A stretch of DNA of 64,000 nucleotides from Streptomyces sp. NBC_00353 (GCF_036108815.1 NZ_CP107985.1:2914001-2978000), one strand, 5' to 3'; positions 32,830 to 41,432 are shown, counted from the first letter of the stretch. Notes: generated by a model not told the origin, from the sequence alone. Made by a program: numbers and translations.

Positions 32830-35247
32830 GTGCAGATATCCAGACCGCGTTCCGTCCTGCTGGCCGGCGCGGTCGCCGTGACCCTCTCGGCGACCGCTCT
32901 GCCTGCCGCCTTCGCGGCGCCGTCCTCGACCGCCGTGATCTCCGAGGTGTACGGCGGCGGGGGCAACTCGGGTGCGACGCTCACCCGCGACTTCATCGAG
33001 CTGGCCAACGCCGGCTCCTCCGCGTACGACCTGTCCGGCTTCAGCGTCCAGTACCTGCCGGGCTCGCCGTCCGCCGGTTCCCTGTGGCAGGTCTCCGCGC
33101 TGACCGGATCCGTCGCCCCCGGCGGCCGCTACCTGGTCGCCCAGGCCGCTGGTACCGGCGGCACCGTCGCTCTGCCGACCCCGGACGCCACCGGCACCGT
33201 CGCGATGTCCGCGACCAGCGGCACCGTCGCCCTCGTCTCGGGCACCACCCCGCTGACCTGCAAGACCGCGGCCGACTGCGCCGCCGACACCCGCATCGTG
33301 GACCTCGTCGGCTACGGCTCCGCGGTGGTACGCGAGGGCAGTGGGCCGGCGACGGGTACCTCCGCCACCGCCTCCGTGGCGCGCGCCGCATCGCTCGCCG
33401 ACACCGACGACAATGCGGCCGACCTGTCCGCGGGGGCCCCGACACCGGTCAACGCGGCCGGTGAGACGTCCGGCGGTGCGGGACCGGGCGACCCGGGCAA
33501 CCCGACCGAGCCCGGCACCGTGCGGGTGCACGACATCCAGGGCACCACCCGCGTCTCGCCGCTGGACGGCCAGTCGGTGACCGGCGTCCCCGGCATCGTC
33601 ACCGGTGTGCGGACCAGCGGTTCGCGCGGCTTCTGGATCCAGGACGCCACGCCCGACGCGGACCCCCGTACGGGCGAAGGGGTCTTCGTCTTCACCGGCT
33701 CCGCCGCACCGGCCGTCGCCGTGGGCGACTCGGTGCTGGTCAGCGGCAAGGTGGACGAGTACTACCCGTCGACCACCACCCAGTCGATCACCGAGATCAC
33801 CGCCCCCAGGGTCACGGTCCTGTCGTCGGGCAACGCGCTGCCCGCGCCGGTCGTGCTCGACGCCGCCTCGGTACCGGACGCGTACGTCCCGTCGGCGGAC
33901 GGCGGATCGATCGACACGCTGGCCCTCGACCCGGCGACGTACGCCCTCGACCTCTACGAGTCGCTCGAAGGCACCCGCGTCAAGATCGCCGACACCCGGG
34001 TCACGGGCGCGACGACCGCGTACCACGAGGTCTGGGTGACCATCAAGCCGAACGAGAACCCGACCCGGCGCGGCGGCACGCTGTACTCCTCGTACACCGA
34101 CCAGAACACCGGCCGCATCAAGGTGATGTCGCTCGACGCCACCCGCCCGGTCCCCGTCGCGAACGTGGGCGACGTGCTGTCCGGCACCACCACCGGTGTC
34201 CTGGACTACGACTCCTTCGGCGGCTACAACCTCCAGGCCACCGAGCTCGGCACGCTCACCGACCACCACCTGCAGCGCGAGGTCACCCGGAAGCAGAAGG
34301 ACAAGGAGCTCGCGGTCGCCACGTACAACGTGGAGAACCTGGACGCGCTCGACGAGCAGGGCAAGTTCGACACCCTCGCCGCGGGTGTCGCGGTCAACCT
34401 CTCCTCGCCCGACATCGTGTCGCTGGAGGAGATCCAGGACGACAACGGTGCGGTGAACGACGGCACGGTCGGGTCCGACGCGACGCTCAAGCGGTTCACC
34501 GACGCGATCGTCGCGGCGGGCGGCCCGCAGTACGCCTGGCGCTACATCGCCCCCGAGAACGGCAAGGACGGCGGCGAGCCCGGCGGCAACATCCGTAACG
34601 TCTTCCTCTTCAACCCCGAGCGGGTCGACTTCGTGGACCGCCCGGGCGGCGACGCGACCACTGCGGTGACGGCCGTGAAGACGAAGAAGGGCGTCACCCT
34701 GTCGGCCTCGCCCGGCCGGATCGCCCCGACCAGCGACGCCTGGAACGACAGCCGCAAGCCGCTGGTCGGTGAGTTCCGCTTCCACGGGAAGCCGGTGTTC
34801 GTCATCGGCAACCACTTCGCCTCCAAGGGCGGCGACCAGCCCCTGCACGGGCGCTACCAGGAGCCGACGCGCAGCTCGGAGACGAAGCGCGTGAAGCAGG
34901 CGACGGAGGTCAACACCTTCGTCAAGTCGCTGCTGGCGGCGGACAAGTCGGCGCGGGTCATCACACTCGGCGACCTCAACGACTTCGCGTTCTCGCCGAC
35001 GATGGCTGCGCTGACCGACGGCAGAGCGCTCAAGCCGCTGATCACGACACTGCCGAAGAATCAGCAGTACAGCTATGTGTACGAGGGCAACTCGCAGACA
35101 CTCGACCACATCCTGATCAGCCCCGGTGTCCCCTGCTTCGACTACGACGTGGTGCACATCAACGCGGAGTTCGCCGACCAGGCGAGCGACCACGACCCGC
35201 AGATCGTGCGCGTGGACGTGAACGCCCCGGATCACGGTCAGCACTGA
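32830..35247 (+). CDS. secreted ExeM/NucH-type nuclease (LTD + OB + EEP domains)
   Basis: An 805-residue exported nuclease or phosphodiesterase. A signal peptide (MQISRPRS...LPAAFA-AP) is followed by a lamin-tail domain (VISEVYGGGGNSGATL...FIELAN, residues 35-180), an OB-fold region around GIVTGVRTSGSRGFWIQD, and the endonuclease/exonuclease/phosphatase domain from about 490: LAVATYNVENLD, IVSLEEIQD, VFVIGNHFASKGG, ITLGDLNDF and ASDHDPQ carry the metal and catalytic residues. The length fits the ExeM/NucH group, which degrade extracellular DNA and are often induced by phosphate shortage. No clear PHO box was found. Monocistronic. Confidence 0.93.
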   Translation: MQISRPRSVLLAGAVAVTLSATALPAAFAAPSSTAVISEVYGGGGNSGATLTRDFIELANAGSSAYDLSGFSVQYLPGSPSAGSLWQVSALTGSVAPGGRYLVAQAAGTGGTVALPTPDATGTVAMSATSGTVALVSGTTPLTCKTAADCAADTRIVDLVGYGSAVVREGSGPATGTSATASVARAASLADTDDNAADLSAGAPTPVNAAGETSGGAGPGDPGNPTEPGTVRVHDIQGTTRVSPLDGQSVTGVPGIVTGVRTSGSRGFWIQDATPDADPRTGEGVFVFTGSAAPAVAVGDSVLVSGKVDEYYPSTTTQSITEITAPRVTVLSSGNALPAPVVLDAASVPDAYVPSADGGSIDTLALDPATYALDLYESLEGTRVKIADTRVTGATTAYHEVWVTIKPNENPTRRGGTLYSSYTDQNTGRIKVMSLDATRPVPVANVGDVLSGTTTGVLDYDSFGGYNLQATELGTLTDHHLQREVTRKQKDKELAVATYNVENLDALDEQGKFDTLAAGVAVNLSSPDIVSLEEIQDDNGAVNDGTVGSDATLKRFTDAIVAAGGPQYAWRYIAPENGKDGGEPGGNIRNVFLFNPERVDFVDRPGGDATTAVTAVKTKKGVTLSASPGRIAPTSDAWNDSRKPLVGEFRFHGKPVFVIGNHFASKGGDQPLHGRYQEPTRSSETKRVKQATEVNTFVKSLLAADKSARVITLGDLNDFAFSPTMAALTDGRALKPLITTLPKNQQYSYVYEGNSQTLDHILISPGVPCFDYDVVHINAEFADQASDHDPQIVRVDVNAPDHGQH

Positions 35248-35391
35248 CCTGACCGGCCCGCCCGGCGGGTATCGGGAGGGATGCGGGCGTCACGAGCAGT
35301 GCGGCCCCGCACAGCTCTCCGCCGGCTCGGCCGCAGCGTGCGAGGATCCGACGATGCGGTCGAGCCGGGAGCCGCGAAGTCACCGGCGGGT

Positions 35392-36309
35392 TCAACACTT
35401 CGGAGCGAATCCGGGGGCCGTCGCGCCATGCCCCGCCCGACGCGGGCGCGGCAGTGCGGCGAGCCCCGGGGCGGTGTCGAGGGGGCGGTCGGTGAAGAAG
35501 CGGGCCACGAGATCCGCCACGTCGTCGGGCCGTTCGAGGACTACCCAGTGGTCGGACTCCGTGATGGTGAGGAACCGGCTTCCCTCGATGGTGGCGGCGA
35601 ACTCCCGTTGCTGTGCAGGGGAGCTCACCGTGTCGTGCTCGCCCGCGAAGACCAGAGCGGGTACGCCGGCAAGGCCGCCGGAGAAGTCCGGCGGATCTCC
35701 CAGCACCCGGCACACCGAGTCCGCAGCATGCGGGGAACGGCACAGCGCGTGCAGGAGCGAGCGGCGTACGTAGCGCAGCGCCAGCTCCCTGCGGTGGACC
35801 GTGCGGTCCGGGTCGAGGCACATCAGCCCCTCGGCGGCCAGGGTCGCGGCGCCCTCGAGGTCACCGGCCTTCAGCCGGTCCTCGGCCCGTCGCCAGTGGG
35901 CGCGTTGGCTGTCGTCGATGTGGGACGGCACGCCGCCGAGGATCAGCCGGGCGATGCGGCCCGGGTTGCGCTGAGCGCACTGGAGGGCGATCGAGGTGCC
36001 GTAGGAGTACCCGAAGAGATTGACCTTCTCCACACCCAGGTCGTCGATGATCCGGGTGAGGGCGGTGCGCATGATCCCGGCGCTGGGGACGGCCGGGAGG
36101 GCGTCGGCCCCGCCCATCCCGGGCAGGTCGGCGGTCACGACGTCGGCGACTGCCCCCACGTGGTTGTCCATCTGGGGCCAGCCGAACATTCCCTGGAGTG
36201 CACCGCCGAGGATGACGACCGGTTCGGTGCGTGGTGCGGGCTGCTGCAGGAGCCGGTAGCCGTACCGCAGTCCGTACACCGACAGCGTCCGGAGAGTCTC
36301 CTCGGGCAT
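35392..36309 (-). CDS. alpha/beta hydrolase
   Basis: A 305-residue cytoplasmic hydrolase. The strand-loop PVVILGGALQGMFGWPQMDN carries the oxyanion area, NLFGYSYGTSIALQCA is the nucleophile elbow (Ser in GYSYG), VPALVFAGEHDTVSSPAQQ gives the acid, and TESDHWVVLERPDDVA the catalytic His. It follows the ketosynthase by 21 bases and the ACP before that, so it may act as the thioesterase or lyase that releases an acyl chain from the ACP. That role is inferred from position only. No signal peptide. Confidence 0.88.
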   Translation of the reverse strand: MPEETLRTLSVYGLRYGYRLLQQPAPRTEPVVILGGALQGMFGWPQMDNHVGAVADVVTADLPGMGGADALPAVPSAGIMRTALTRIIDDLGVEKVNLFGYSYGTSIALQCAQRNPGRIARLILGGVPSHIDDSQRAHWRRAEDRLKAGDLEGAATLAAEGLMCLDPDRTVHRRELALRYVRRSLLHALCRSPHAADSVCRVLGDPPDFSGGLAGVPALVFAGEHDTVSSPAQQREFAATIEGSRFLTITESDHWVVLERPDDVADLVARFFTDRPLDTAPGLAALPRPRRAGHGATAPGFAPKC

Positions 36310-36330
36310 GCGGGGTCTTCCGTTTCTGCG

Positions 36331-37713
36331 TCAGGCCCTGGTGAGGACGAGTGCGGCGTTGTGTCCGCCGAAGCCGAGTGAGGTCTTGACGGCGACGTCG
36401 AACACGCTCGGCCGGGCCTCCTTGCTGACCACGTCGATGGGGATCGCCGGGTCGGGCGCGTCGAGATTGACCGTGGGTGGCACGAGTTGGCACTGGAGCG
36501 CGAGCACGGTCAGTGCGGTCTCGATGCCGCCCGCGGCGCCGAGGGTGTGTCCGGTCATCGCTTTGGTCGAGGTGACGAGGGGATGGTCGCCGAGGACCCG
36601 GCGGAGCATCGTGCCCTCGATGAGGTCGTTGGCCACCGTCGAGGTGCCGTGGGCGTTGACATGGCCGACGTCCGCGCCGTCGACCCCGGCGTCGGCGAGG
36701 GCGGTGCGCAGCGCGCGTTCGATGCCGAGCCCTTCGGGGTCGGGGGCGACCGCCGAGTACGCGTCGCTGGACGCCCCGTATCCGGCGATGCGGGCGCGGA
36801 CCGTGGCGCCGCGTGCGCGGGCGTGCTCCGGGCGCTCGAGAACCAGGAGGCCGGCGCCCTCGCCGACGACGAAGCCGTCGCGGTGGGTGTCGAACGGGCG
36901 GCAGGCCGCCTCGGGGTCCTCACGGCGGGTGGAGACGGCCTTCAGTTGGCAGGCGCTGGCGATCAGCAGCCGGGAGCAGACCGATTCGGCGCCGCCCGCG
37001 ATGACGATGTCGCAGGCGCCGGTGCGCAGCATCTGGTGGGCGGTGCCGATCGCGACGGTGCCGGAGGAGCAGGCGGTGGAGACGGCCTGACTCGGGCCGC
37101 GGGCACCGAGGTCCGTGGCGACGCTGCTGGCGGCGCCGTTGACGACGGTCAGCGGGGCGAGCTTCGGGGAGACCCGGCGCGCACCGCGCCCGGCGAGGGT
37201 GGCGTGCTGCTCGTCGTAGAAGGGCAGTCCACCGTGTGCGGAGCCGATGACGACAGCGACCCGTCCGCTGTCCCAGACCGAGGGGTCGAGCCCGGCGTCG
37301 GCGACGGCTTCGCGGGCCGCGATGACGGCGAGCTGCGAGAAGCGGTCCATCAGCCGGTGCGTGGCCGCACCGAGGACGGCCCTCGTGTCGAGGCCGGTGA
37401 TCGTGTACATGAAGTCGCAGGGCAGGTCGGTGAGTTCGGACCGCCGCAGGACGGAGGGCGCGGCGACTGCCTCGGACACGGTGCGCCAGGTGGCACCGGT
37501 GCCCACGCCGGCGGAGGTGACCAGACCGATTCCGGTGACGGCGGCGCTGAACGGCTCCAGCCGCTGCGGCGGGATCCGGCGCGCGGCAACCGGACGGGCC
37601 GCCTGGCTCTCGCCGGCCGGCCGGGCCATCACGTTCTCGTCGGCCGGCCGGGCCACCCGACTCCCGGCGACCGGGCGGGCCACCAAGCTCTCGGTGGCCG
37701 GGCGCGTTGTCAC
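36331..37713 (-). CDS. beta-ketoacyl-ACP synthase (FabF-like) with a nine-residue-repeat N-terminus
   Basis: A 460-residue condensing enzyme with the complete triad: C215 in VSTACSSGT, H355 in HVNAHGTST and H389 in MTGHTLGAAGG, plus K384. It also has the GFGGHNAALVL end. It therefore should condense acyl and malonyl units, unlike chain-length factors. The first 45 residues are unusual: an Arg-Pro pair recurs at positions 4, 13, 22, 31 and 40 (consensus ARPAxExxV), a five-fold nine-residue repeat not seen in FabF. The GTG start overlaps the ACP stop (GTGA). With ACP and hydrolase it makes a minimal acyl-chain operon lacking reductases and a malonyl transferase. Confidence 0.92.
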   Translation of the reverse strand: MTTRPATESLVARPVAGSRVARPADENVMARPAGESQAARPVAARRIPPQRLEPFSAAVTGIGLVTSAGVGTGATWRTVSEAVAAPSVLRRSELTDLPCDFMYTITGLDTRAVLGAATHRLMDRFSQLAVIAAREAVADAGLDPSVWDSGRVAVVIGSAHGGLPFYDEQHATLAGRGARRVSPKLAPLTVVNGAASSVATDLGARGPSQAVSTACSSGTVAIGTAHQMLRTGACDIVIAGGAESVCSRLLIASACQLKAVSTRREDPEAACRPFDTHRDGFVVGEGAGLLVLERPEHARARGATVRARIAGYGASSDAYSAVAPDPEGLGIERALRTALADAGVDGADVGHVNAHGTSTVANDLIEGTMLRRVLGDHPLVTSTKAMTGHTLGAAGGIETALTVLALQCQLVPPTVNLDAPDPAIPIDVVSKEARPSVFDVAVKTSLGFGGHNAALVLTRA

Positions 37714-37943
37714 GCGGCCACCTTGCCGTGGATCGTCTCGACCAGCCGGCCCCAGGTGTCCCGCGAGGTCAGCTGGACATCGTCCAGATCGACCCCCATC
37801 CGGTCCTCGATCAGGAGCCGCAGCTCCTCCAGGGCCAGTGAGTCCAGGCGGAGCTGATGGAGCGGCACCTCGGGACCGATCGCCAGAGGATCGGTGCCGA
37901 AGTTCGACACCAGCAAGGTATTGATCTCTTCCGCTGTGCTCAT
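37710..37943 (-). CDS. acyl carrier protein
   Basis: A 77-residue carrier. S35 in LRLDSLALEELRLLIEDRM is the phosphopantetheine site. The flanking helices fit an ACP, but the sequence around it is not FabC-like, so it is a dedicated carrier rather than the housekeeping one. GGAGGAG lies 6 bases ahead of the chosen ATG; an in-frame ATG 51 bases upstream is less likely. The gene is first in the ACP-ketosynthase-hydrolase operon and divergent from the cell-wall hydrolase. Confidence 0.9.
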   Translation of the reverse strand: MSTAEEINTLLVSNFGTDPLAIGPEVPLHQLRLDSLALEELRLLIEDRMGVDLDDVQLTSRDTWGRLVETIHGKVAA

Positions 37944-38009
37944 GGGGCACTCCTCCGCTGTCGTACACGGTGACGCCTGCCGCGCGAGGTGCACGTGCCA
38001 TCGGGGGAC

Positions 38010-38160
38010 GCCGGCCGGTTCCGGAGGGACCCTTTATACGCCTTCGCGGTGAGGTGTCCGGTCCGCCTTCCCTCGTGCGGTGGTTGACCGACCAGGTGTA
38101 CGAATCCACAGCCCCGCGCGGAGAAGTCCCGATCTGTCGGCCAACCCCATTGGAGTGAAA
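38010..38160 (+). promoter_or_regulatory. probable c-di-AMP (ydaO) riboswitch aptamer
   Basis: The leader of the cell-wall hydrolase gene has, in the right order, the segments conserved in ydaO aptamers: GGAGGGACCC, GGTGTACGAATCC, and CCCGATCTGTCGGCC followed by AACCCCATTGG. Compare the family's GGGGACCC, GGGGUGAAUCC and CCCGAAUCCGUCAGCUAACC. In Streptomyces this riboswitch class precedes resuscitation-factor and other peptidoglycan hydrolase genes and shuts them off at high c-di-AMP. Boundaries are approximate and no structure was computed. The region also overlaps the ACP promoter on the other strand. Confidence 0.6.
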
Positions 38161-38214
38161 GGGAGTTCGACACGCCTGAAGATCATTGTCATGCCCGGGA
38201 CACATAAATACCTT

Positions 38215-38261
38215 GGCCGGGCTTCGTGGCCCCCGGCCCACCCCACCAGGGTCCGGGGGCC
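38215..38261 (+). terminator. riboswitch terminator with overlapping antiterminator
   Basis: GGCCCCCGG (38228-38236) pairs with CCGGGGGCC (38253-38261) and is followed by GTTCTTCTC, an intrinsic terminator 30 bases before the ATG. An earlier GGCCGGG (38215-38221) can instead pair with CCCGGCC (38232-38238), which overlaps the terminator's left arm. The two folds exclude each other, as expected for a riboswitch expression platform. Confidence 0.7.
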
Positions 38262-38292
38262 GTTCTTCTCCCCCCACAGAGCAGGAGCAGGT

Positions 38293-39915
38293 ATGCCCAG
38301 ACGAGCCCCAGCCCACACCGGGCGCCGCGCATCCGTCCTCGCGACCCTCGCCGTCACCGCACTGACCGCGACCGGCACACCGGCCGCCGCCGCCCCGGCC
38401 GCACATCCTCCGGCGTCCCCCGCCGACAGCCGACACGCCATGGACCAGGCGTTCGTGCGGGCGGCCGGAAAGTTCGACGTACCGCGTGATCTGCTCGCTG
38501 CCGTCGGCTACGGCGAGACCCATCTCGACGGCCACACCGGGCACCCCAGCCAGGCGAACGGGTACGGCGTGATGCACCTGGCGAGCAACCCCGCGAGCCG
38601 GACGCTGGAGAAGGCGGCCGACATCACCGGCGAGCCGCTGTCCCGGCTGCGGCGGGACACCGCGGCCAACATCCTGGGCGGTGCGGCCGTATTGCGTTCG
38701 TACGCGGACCGGCTGGGCCTGGACGGTGACGAACGCGACGACATCGACGCCTGGTACCCGGCCGTCGCGCAGTACAGCGGCACGACCGGCCGCCCTGCCG
38801 CCCGCTACGCCGACACCGTCTACGCATTCCTGACACAAGGGTTCGCTGCCACCGTCCCCGGTGGCGAGCGGATCTCGGTCGCCGCACGCCCTGTCGATCC
38901 GGTGAAGGGCACTCTCTCCGCCACTGCCGGACGCGCCCCGATCACGCCTTACCCGTCTGCACTGTGGGTCCCGGCCGACTCGCACAACTTCACCGTCGGC
39001 CGGACGGCAACGATCGACAAGGTGGTCATCCATGTCACGCAGGGCTCGTACGCGGGCTCCATCAAGTGGTTCCAGGACCCGACGGCCGAGGTGAGCGCCC
39101 ATTACGTGGTCCGGTCCTCCGACGGGCAGATCACCCAGACGGTGCGCGACAGCGACACCGCGTACCACGCGAAACAGGCCAACGCATCGGCGCTCGGCGT
39201 CGAGCACGAGGGGTACATCGACGACCCGTCCTGGTTCACGGACACGATGTACCGCGCCTCGGCCGCGCTGACCAGGGCGCTGTGCGACAAGTACGGGATC
39301 CCGAAGGACCGGGCCCACGTCATCGGGCACAGCGAGGCGCCGGGCACCGACCACACCGACCCGGGACGGTACTGGGACTGGAATCGCTACATGGGATTCG
39401 TCGAGGGCGACAGCAGCAGCGGGATCAGCGGAAACGGGAACAGCACCGGTGGGAGCGGTGGGAGCAGCAGCAGCGACGGGCTGGGCTTCGCCTCGTACAC
39501 GCTCCTGCAGAGCGGGGCGTCGGGCGCCCAGGTCACGGCGGTGCAGCAGTTGCTGAACACGCACGGCTACACTGCCGGCGCCGCGGACGGGAACTTCGGC
39601 GCGGCCACGCTGAGCGCGGTGAAGGCGTACCAGACGACCCGCGGGCTGCCCGCGGGCGGCATCGTCGGGCCGAAGACCTGGACCGCGCTCCTGTCGGCCG
39701 GTTCCACGCCGACTCTGCGCCAGGGCGACTCGGGCGCCGCTGTGAAGCGGCTCCAGCGGTCGCTGACCGCGGCGCTCGGCACGACCGTGGATGCCGTCGG
39801 GACCTTCGGTCCCGTCACCGCGACGGCAGTGCGCACCTACCAGACTCGCCAGGGGCTGGCGGTCACCGGGATCGTGAGCAGCAACACCTGGGCGGCGCTG
39901 CACGCCGGGCGCTGA
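38293..39915 (+). CDS. secreted bifunctional peptidoglycan hydrolase (lysozyme-like + amidase_2 + two PG-binding domains)
   Basis: A 540-residue exported enzyme. A signal peptide (to about residue 34) precedes a lytic-transglycosylase-like domain, with candidate catalytic Glu E75 in VGYGETHLDG and LGGAAVLRSYADRLG. Then comes an N-acetylmuramoyl-L-alanine amidase domain (KVVIHVTQGS, SAHYVVRSSDGQITQ, GVEHEGYI, VIGHSEAPGTDHTDPG with zinc ligands). A Ser/Gly linker leads to two PG_binding_1 modules ending VGPKTWTALLSAG and SSNTWAALHAG. It would cut both glycan and stem-peptide bonds. The start follows GGAGCAG. Control by a c-di-AMP riboswitch ties wall turnover to that messenger. Confidence 0.93.
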   Translation: MPRRAPAHTGRRASVLATLAVTALTATGTPAAAAPAAHPPASPADSRHAMDQAFVRAAGKFDVPRDLLAAVGYGETHLDGHTGHPSQANGYGVMHLASNPASRTLEKAADITGEPLSRLRRDTAANILGGAAVLRSYADRLGLDGDERDDIDAWYPAVAQYSGTTGRPAARYADTVYAFLTQGFAATVPGGERISVAARPVDPVKGTLSATAGRAPITPYPSALWVPADSHNFTVGRTATIDKVVIHVTQGSYAGSIKWFQDPTAEVSAHYVVRSSDGQITQTVRDSDTAYHAKQANASALGVEHEGYIDDPSWFTDTMYRASAALTRALCDKYGIPKDRAHVIGHSEAPGTDHTDPGRYWDWNRYMGFVEGDSSSGISGNGNSTGGSGGSSSSDGLGFASYTLLQSGASGAQVTAVQQLLNTHGYTAGAADGNFGAATLSAVKAYQTTRGLPAGGIVGPKTWTALLSAGSTPTLRQGDSGAAVKRLQRSLTAALGTTVDAVGTFGPVTATAVRTYQTRQGLAVTGIVSSNTWAALHAGR

Positions 39916-40001
39916 CCCTTCGTGCCGGAACGCAGCCGCTGAACGGCGTCCACGGCGGGACGGTGGGCCGGAGGCCGTCCGGGCGGGCCATCGGAGGGGC
40001 C

Positions 40002-40040
40002 GTCAGGTGTCTGACATACCTGATCAGTTGGGCACCTGAC
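40002..40040 (+). terminator. hairpin after the cell-wall hydrolase
   Basis: GTCAGGTG and CACCTGAC pair perfectly around a 23-base loop, and the smaller CAGGT/ACCTG pair nests as an alternative. The remaining bases between the two genes (about 290 in all) show no coding potential. Confidence 0.55.
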
Positions 40041-40204
40041 CTCTGCTCCCGCACAGCGGGATGCGGCCCGGCGGCCCACCGTCCGGGGCGCCGGCGCAGA
40101 GCCTGTTCCGGCCTGCCCGGGACGCTCGACCGCTCACCCTCGGAGGAGACTGACAACGACCAACGCCATGTGTGGGCCACGGGATGTCACCGAGGAGAGC
40201 CGTT

Positions 40205-41245
40205 GTGAGAGTCGGAGCCGCACGATCCGCCGCGGCCCGGTGGGTCGCCGAGCACGCCGGGACCGATCCCGGCTTCCGTGGTGCGTACTTCAGTGGTTCG
40301 ACGGTCGGCCTGCCGGACGATGCCGAGCTGTCACCGTCCTCCGACGTCGACATCGTGGTCGTCAGGGCAGAGGACAGTCCTCCGGCCAAGCCCGGAAAGC
40401 TCCGATTCCGCGGCGCGCTCCTGGAGATCAGCCACCTGTCGTGGGCGGAGCTCTCCTCGGCGGACGACGTCCTCTCCTCGTACCACCTGGCCGGGAGCTT
40501 CCGCAGGGACACGATCATCGCCGATCCGACCGGCCGGCTGCGCACCCTGCACGCGGACGTCTCCCGCCGGTTCGCCGAACCGGCCTGGGTCCGCCGCCGG
40601 TGCGAGGACGCCCGCCACCGCATCGAATCCCGCCTCGCCGCGTTCGACCCCTCCGCACCGTTCCACGAGCAGGTGACCGGCTGGCTGTTCCCGACCGGGG
40701 TGACCACCCACGTCCTGCTGGTCGCCGCGCTGCGCAACCCCACCGTGCGCCTGCGCTACGTCGCGGCCCGCGAGGTCCTCGCCGTGTACGGGCATGACCG
40801 TCTCTACCCCGAGCTTCTGGAACTCCTGGGCTGCGCACGGCTGTCCGCCCACGTCGTACGGCACCATCTGGACGAGCTGGCCGGCACCTTCGACGCCACC
40901 GCCCGGGTGGCCAGGACGCCGTTCTTCTTCAGCAGCGACATCACCGCGCAGGCACGGCCGATCGCCATCGACGGGAGCCGGTTCCTCATCGACCGGGGCG
41001 ACCACCGCGAGTCGGTCTTCTGGATCGTGGCCACGTTCGCCCGCTGTCACACCATCCTGGCCGCCGACGCCCCGGAACTGCACGCCGCGCTCGCCCCGGC
41101 CTTCCGGGCGCTGGTCGCCGATCTCGGCATCACGTCCACGGACGATCTTCTCCGCCGTGCCGAGGATGTCGGCCGGTTCCTGCCCCGGCTGTGGCGGACC
41201 GCCGAGGCGATCCTGGACAAGTCGGCGGGCCGGCCGACCATTTGA
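40205..41245 (+). CDS. stand-alone nucleotidyltransferase (pol-beta fold)
   Basis: A 346-residue protein. FSGSTVGLPDDAELSPSS followed by DVDIVVV matches the GS-x(n)-DxD motif of the DNA polymerase beta superfamily nucleotidyltransferases such as MNT and aminoglycoside nucleotidyltransferases. RGALLEISHLSW supplies the third acidic strand. The C-terminal 200 residues are helical and unrecognised. The GTG start has AGGAGAG 5 bases ahead; in-frame ATGs upstream lack such a site. No antitoxin-like partner (HEPN) is adjacent. It could modify an antibiotic, a protein or tRNA; the neighbouring MFS exporter makes a resistance role conceivable. Confidence 0.72.
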   Translation: MRVGAARSAAARWVAEHAGTDPGFRGAYFSGSTVGLPDDAELSPSSDVDIVVVRAEDSPPAKPGKLRFRGALLEISHLSWAELSSADDVLSSYHLAGSFRRDTIIADPTGRLRTLHADVSRRFAEPAWVRRRCEDARHRIESRLAAFDPSAPFHEQVTGWLFPTGVTTHVLLVAALRNPTVRLRYVAAREVLAVYGHDRLYPELLELLGCARLSAHVVRHHLDELAGTFDATARVARTPFFFSSDITAQARPIAIDGSRFLIDRGDHRESVFWIVATFARCHTILAADAPELHAALAPAFRALVADLGITSTDDLLRRAEDVGRFLPRLWRTAEAILDKSAGRPTI

Positions 41246-41254
41246 GGGCACCGC

Positions 41255-41278
41255 CGGACACCTTCTACGGGGTGTCCG
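41255..41278 (+). terminator. terminator after the nucleotidyltransferase
   Basis: CGGACACC and GGTGTCCG form a perfect 8-base stem around an 8-base loop, 10 bases after the stop. Confidence 0.65.
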
Positions 41279-41296
41279 CACCGACCGGTCGCCTGC

Positions 41297-41432
41297 TACG
41301 TTGCACGCATGTTCCTCCCCCGTGCCTAGGACACCGCACCGACCGCACCCCGCCACACCGGGTGCGGCACTCCGGCGTCCCTGCACACGCACAGCGCGTA
41401 ACTCCGCGCTGCCTTCGCGAGGAACAGTCCTC
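41297..41432 (+). promoter_or_regulatory. probable translation-controlled attenuator of the MFS gene, with a 6-codon leader ORF
   Basis: A TACGTT -10 is followed 6 bases later by ATG and a six-codon ORF (MFLPRA, stop TAG; 41309-41329). Next comes a perfect hairpin CCGCACCC/GGGTGCGG (41343-41367). The MFS ribosome site GAGGA (41419-41423) can pair with TCCTC directly in front of the start codon (41428-41432), a tight hairpin that would hide it. Leader peptide plus masked ribosome site is the classical design for drug-induced expression of resistance genes. No experimental support is available from sequence. Confidence 0.55.

Noticed and set aside
36331..39903. A single 1190-codon minus-strand frame covering the ketosynthase and the region opposite the wall hydrolase
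   Set aside because: Only the part after the GTG that overlaps the ACP stop is real ketosynthase; the rest is antisense to the hydrolase and ACP.
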